From: a bacterium
GTDB taxonomy: Bacteria; BMS3Abin14
NCBI GenBank assembly: GCA_020352595.1
Contig: CP070682.1
Coordinates: forward strand, 1,002,801-1,009,529
DNA: 6,729 bases
Direction of reading: 5' to 3'
Part shown: positions 5,707 to 6,729 of the stretch, piece after piece
Numbering within the stretch: position 1 is the stretch's first letter
Layout of the letters: every line of letters starts with the position of its first letter
Notes under the pieces: generated by a model
What the model was told of the DNA's origin: nothing
Seen by the model: the letters and a program-made list of their open reading frames with translations, nothing else
Database searches by the model: none
Made by a program: the position numbers and the translations under genes

Positions 5707-6723
5707 GTGCACACGGAATCCGTAGAGCGCTGGATCCACGACCACACGTTCGGGCAGGACAGGACGAGGGCCGGGGAGAGGAGGACCCTCATCGTCATCT
5801 TCCTGACGGCGGTGACGATGGTGGCGGAGATCGCGGCAGGCGTCCTCCTCGGCTCCATGGCCCTGCTCGCGGACGGCCTGCACATGGGCTCCCACGCCTT
5901 CGCCCTTTCCATCTCCGCCTTCGCCTACTTCTACACGAGGCGGCACGCCAGGGATCCCAGGTTCAATTTCGGGACAGGCAAGGTGAACTCCCTGGGGGGC
6001 TTCGCCAGCGCCGTCATCCTGCTGGCCTTCGCCGGCGTGATGGTGTTTGAGAGCACCAGGCGCTTCATAAAGCCGGTCCCCATCCATTTCGACATGGCCA
6101 TTGTCGTGGCTTTCCTGGGGCTGCTGGTAAACGGCGCGTCCATCTTCATCCTGAGGGGATGGGGGCGTGGGGATGTCGCCGGGCAGCACGCTCACCGGGT
6201 CGAGGAGGGTCACCCTCACGTCCACGGGCTGGAGTCGGACCACAACCTGTGGTCGGCCTACCTCCACGTGGCGGCTGACGCGCTGACCTCCCTGCTGGCC
6301 GTCTTCGCCCTTCTGGGAGGCAAGTACCTCGGCCAGACCTGGCTGGACCCGCTCATGGGGATCCTCGGCGCCCTTCTGGTCACGCGCTGGTCGTGGGGGC
6401 TCCTGAGATCCTCAGCCCGCGTTCTCCTTGACATGAGGGCACCGGAGCCGGTGAGGGAGGCCATCCGGCGGGGTATCGAGGCAGCGGACAACAACAGGAT
6501 CTCGGACCAGCACGTGTGGGCCGTGGGTCCGGGGATATACGCGGCGGAACTGTGCGTCGTCACCGGGCTGCCCAGGCCGCCGGAGCACTACTGGGACCTG
6601 ATCCCGCGTGAACTGGGGCTTGTGCACCTCACGGTGGAGGTCCGAAGGTGCCCGGAGTGCGGGACCCGGGCCGGCGGGGAAGGCGAGGGCTCCGCCGGTG
6701 ACGGTACAGCCGGGGGGACGTGA
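5707..6723 (+). CDS. dmeF: DmeF-like cation diffusion facilitator (divalent metal exporter)
   Basis: This 338-residue inner-membrane protein should export divalent metal in exchange for protons; characterised DmeF proteins act mainly on cobalt and nickel. The N-terminus HDHTFGQDRTRAGERRT (11-27), LLADGLHMGSHA (53-64), RFNFGTGKVNSLGGFASAV (85-103) and DHNLWSAYLHVAADALTS (178-195) are typical of the DmeF group. Six helices are expected (about 27-49, 52-74, 96-117, 128-149, 182-203, 212-234). The transport site should be D56, H59 and H63 in helix 2 and H187xxxD191 in helix 5. The loop between helices 4 and 5 is His-rich (H161, H163, H169, H171, H173, H179). Residues 245-312 are the cytoplasmic domain, followed by C315-x2-C318 and a Gly-rich tail. 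The start is GTG at 5707 with AGAGG four bases upstream; no early ATG is available. No DmeR/RcnR-type regulator is next to it. The family is secure; the metal is inferred. Confidence 0.92.
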   Translation: MHTESVERWIHDHTFGQDRTRAGERRTLIVIFLTAVTMVAEIAAGVLLGSMALLADGLHMGSHAFALSISAFAYFYTRRHARDPRFNFGTGKVNSLGGFASAVILLAFAGVMVFESTRRFIKPVPIHFDMAIVVAFLGLLVNGASIFILRGWGRGDVAGQHAHRVEEGHPHVHGLESDHNLWSAYLHVAADALTSLLAVFALLGGKYLGQTWLDPLMGILGALLVTRWSWGLLRSSARVLLDMRAPEPVREAIRRGIEAADNNRISDQHVWAVGPGIYAAELCVVTGLPRPPEHYWDLIPRELGLVHLTVEVRRCPECGTRAGGEGEGSAGDGTAGGT

Positions 6724-6729
6724 AGAGCA

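Noticed and set aside
4152..5912. A 586-codon open frame on the minus strand opposite the hydrolase and DJ-1 genes
   Set aside because: It runs antisense to clearly recognisable proteins, has low-complexity Pro/Arg/His/Gly composition and no domain; long antisense frames are expected in GC-rich DNA.

Overview
The window is a GC-rich bacterial chromosome segment with frequent AGG arginine codons and good AGGAG-type ribosome binding sites. The gene mix is a PleD-like diguanylate cyclase, a c-type/b5-type heme membrane protein, SfsA and a DmeF-type metal exporter. This suggests a Gram-negative anaerobe or facultative anaerobe, perhaps Desulfobacterota (former Deltaproteobacteria). No rRNA or marker gene is present, so this placement is weak.

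Layout. On the minus strand, 1-257 is the start of a predicted lipoprotein gene that runs off the left edge. A gene-free stretch of about 500 bases (258-756) follows. Its left half holds a small repeat cluster: three direct copies of a TCTGACACCGGTA motif, one inverted copy, and a GGGGACACAAAT-type segment. These look like leftovers of REP/RAYT-type elements. Its right half is AT-rich and holds a likely promoter, a perfect 13-bp palindrome near the expected transcription start, and a leader of about 160 nt whose last part can fold in mutually exclusive ways around the ribosome binding site. That leader serves a two-receiver GGDEF protein (757-2334), which begins with what looks like the tail of a third receiver domain. 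Convergent to it on the minus strand are sfsA (4158-3442) and, 60 bases downstream, a membrane heme protein (3381-2452). The heme protein combines a periplasmic CXXCH site, three membrane helices, a cytochrome b5-like domain and a C-terminal helix.

Divergent from sfsA is a plus-strand set of three genes, probably one operon: a secreted dienelactone-hydrolase-family protein (4260-5042), a DJ-1/PfpI-family protein (5088-5603) and a DmeF-like cation diffusion facilitator (5707-6723). GC-rich stem-loops sit in both gaps between them.

Working together. The three-gene set could be a stress or detoxification unit: periplasmic hydrolase, cytoplasmic DJ-1 protein and metal export. This is inferred from adjacency only. 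The diguanylate cyclase has an intact active site, an intact I-site and one intact phospho-receiver, so it should make c-di-GMP under control of an unknown kinase and by product feedback. No complete mobile element, CRISPR array, tRNA or rRNA is visible. The most unusual items are the heme-protein architecture, the diguanylate cyclase leader and N-terminus, and the repeat cluster.
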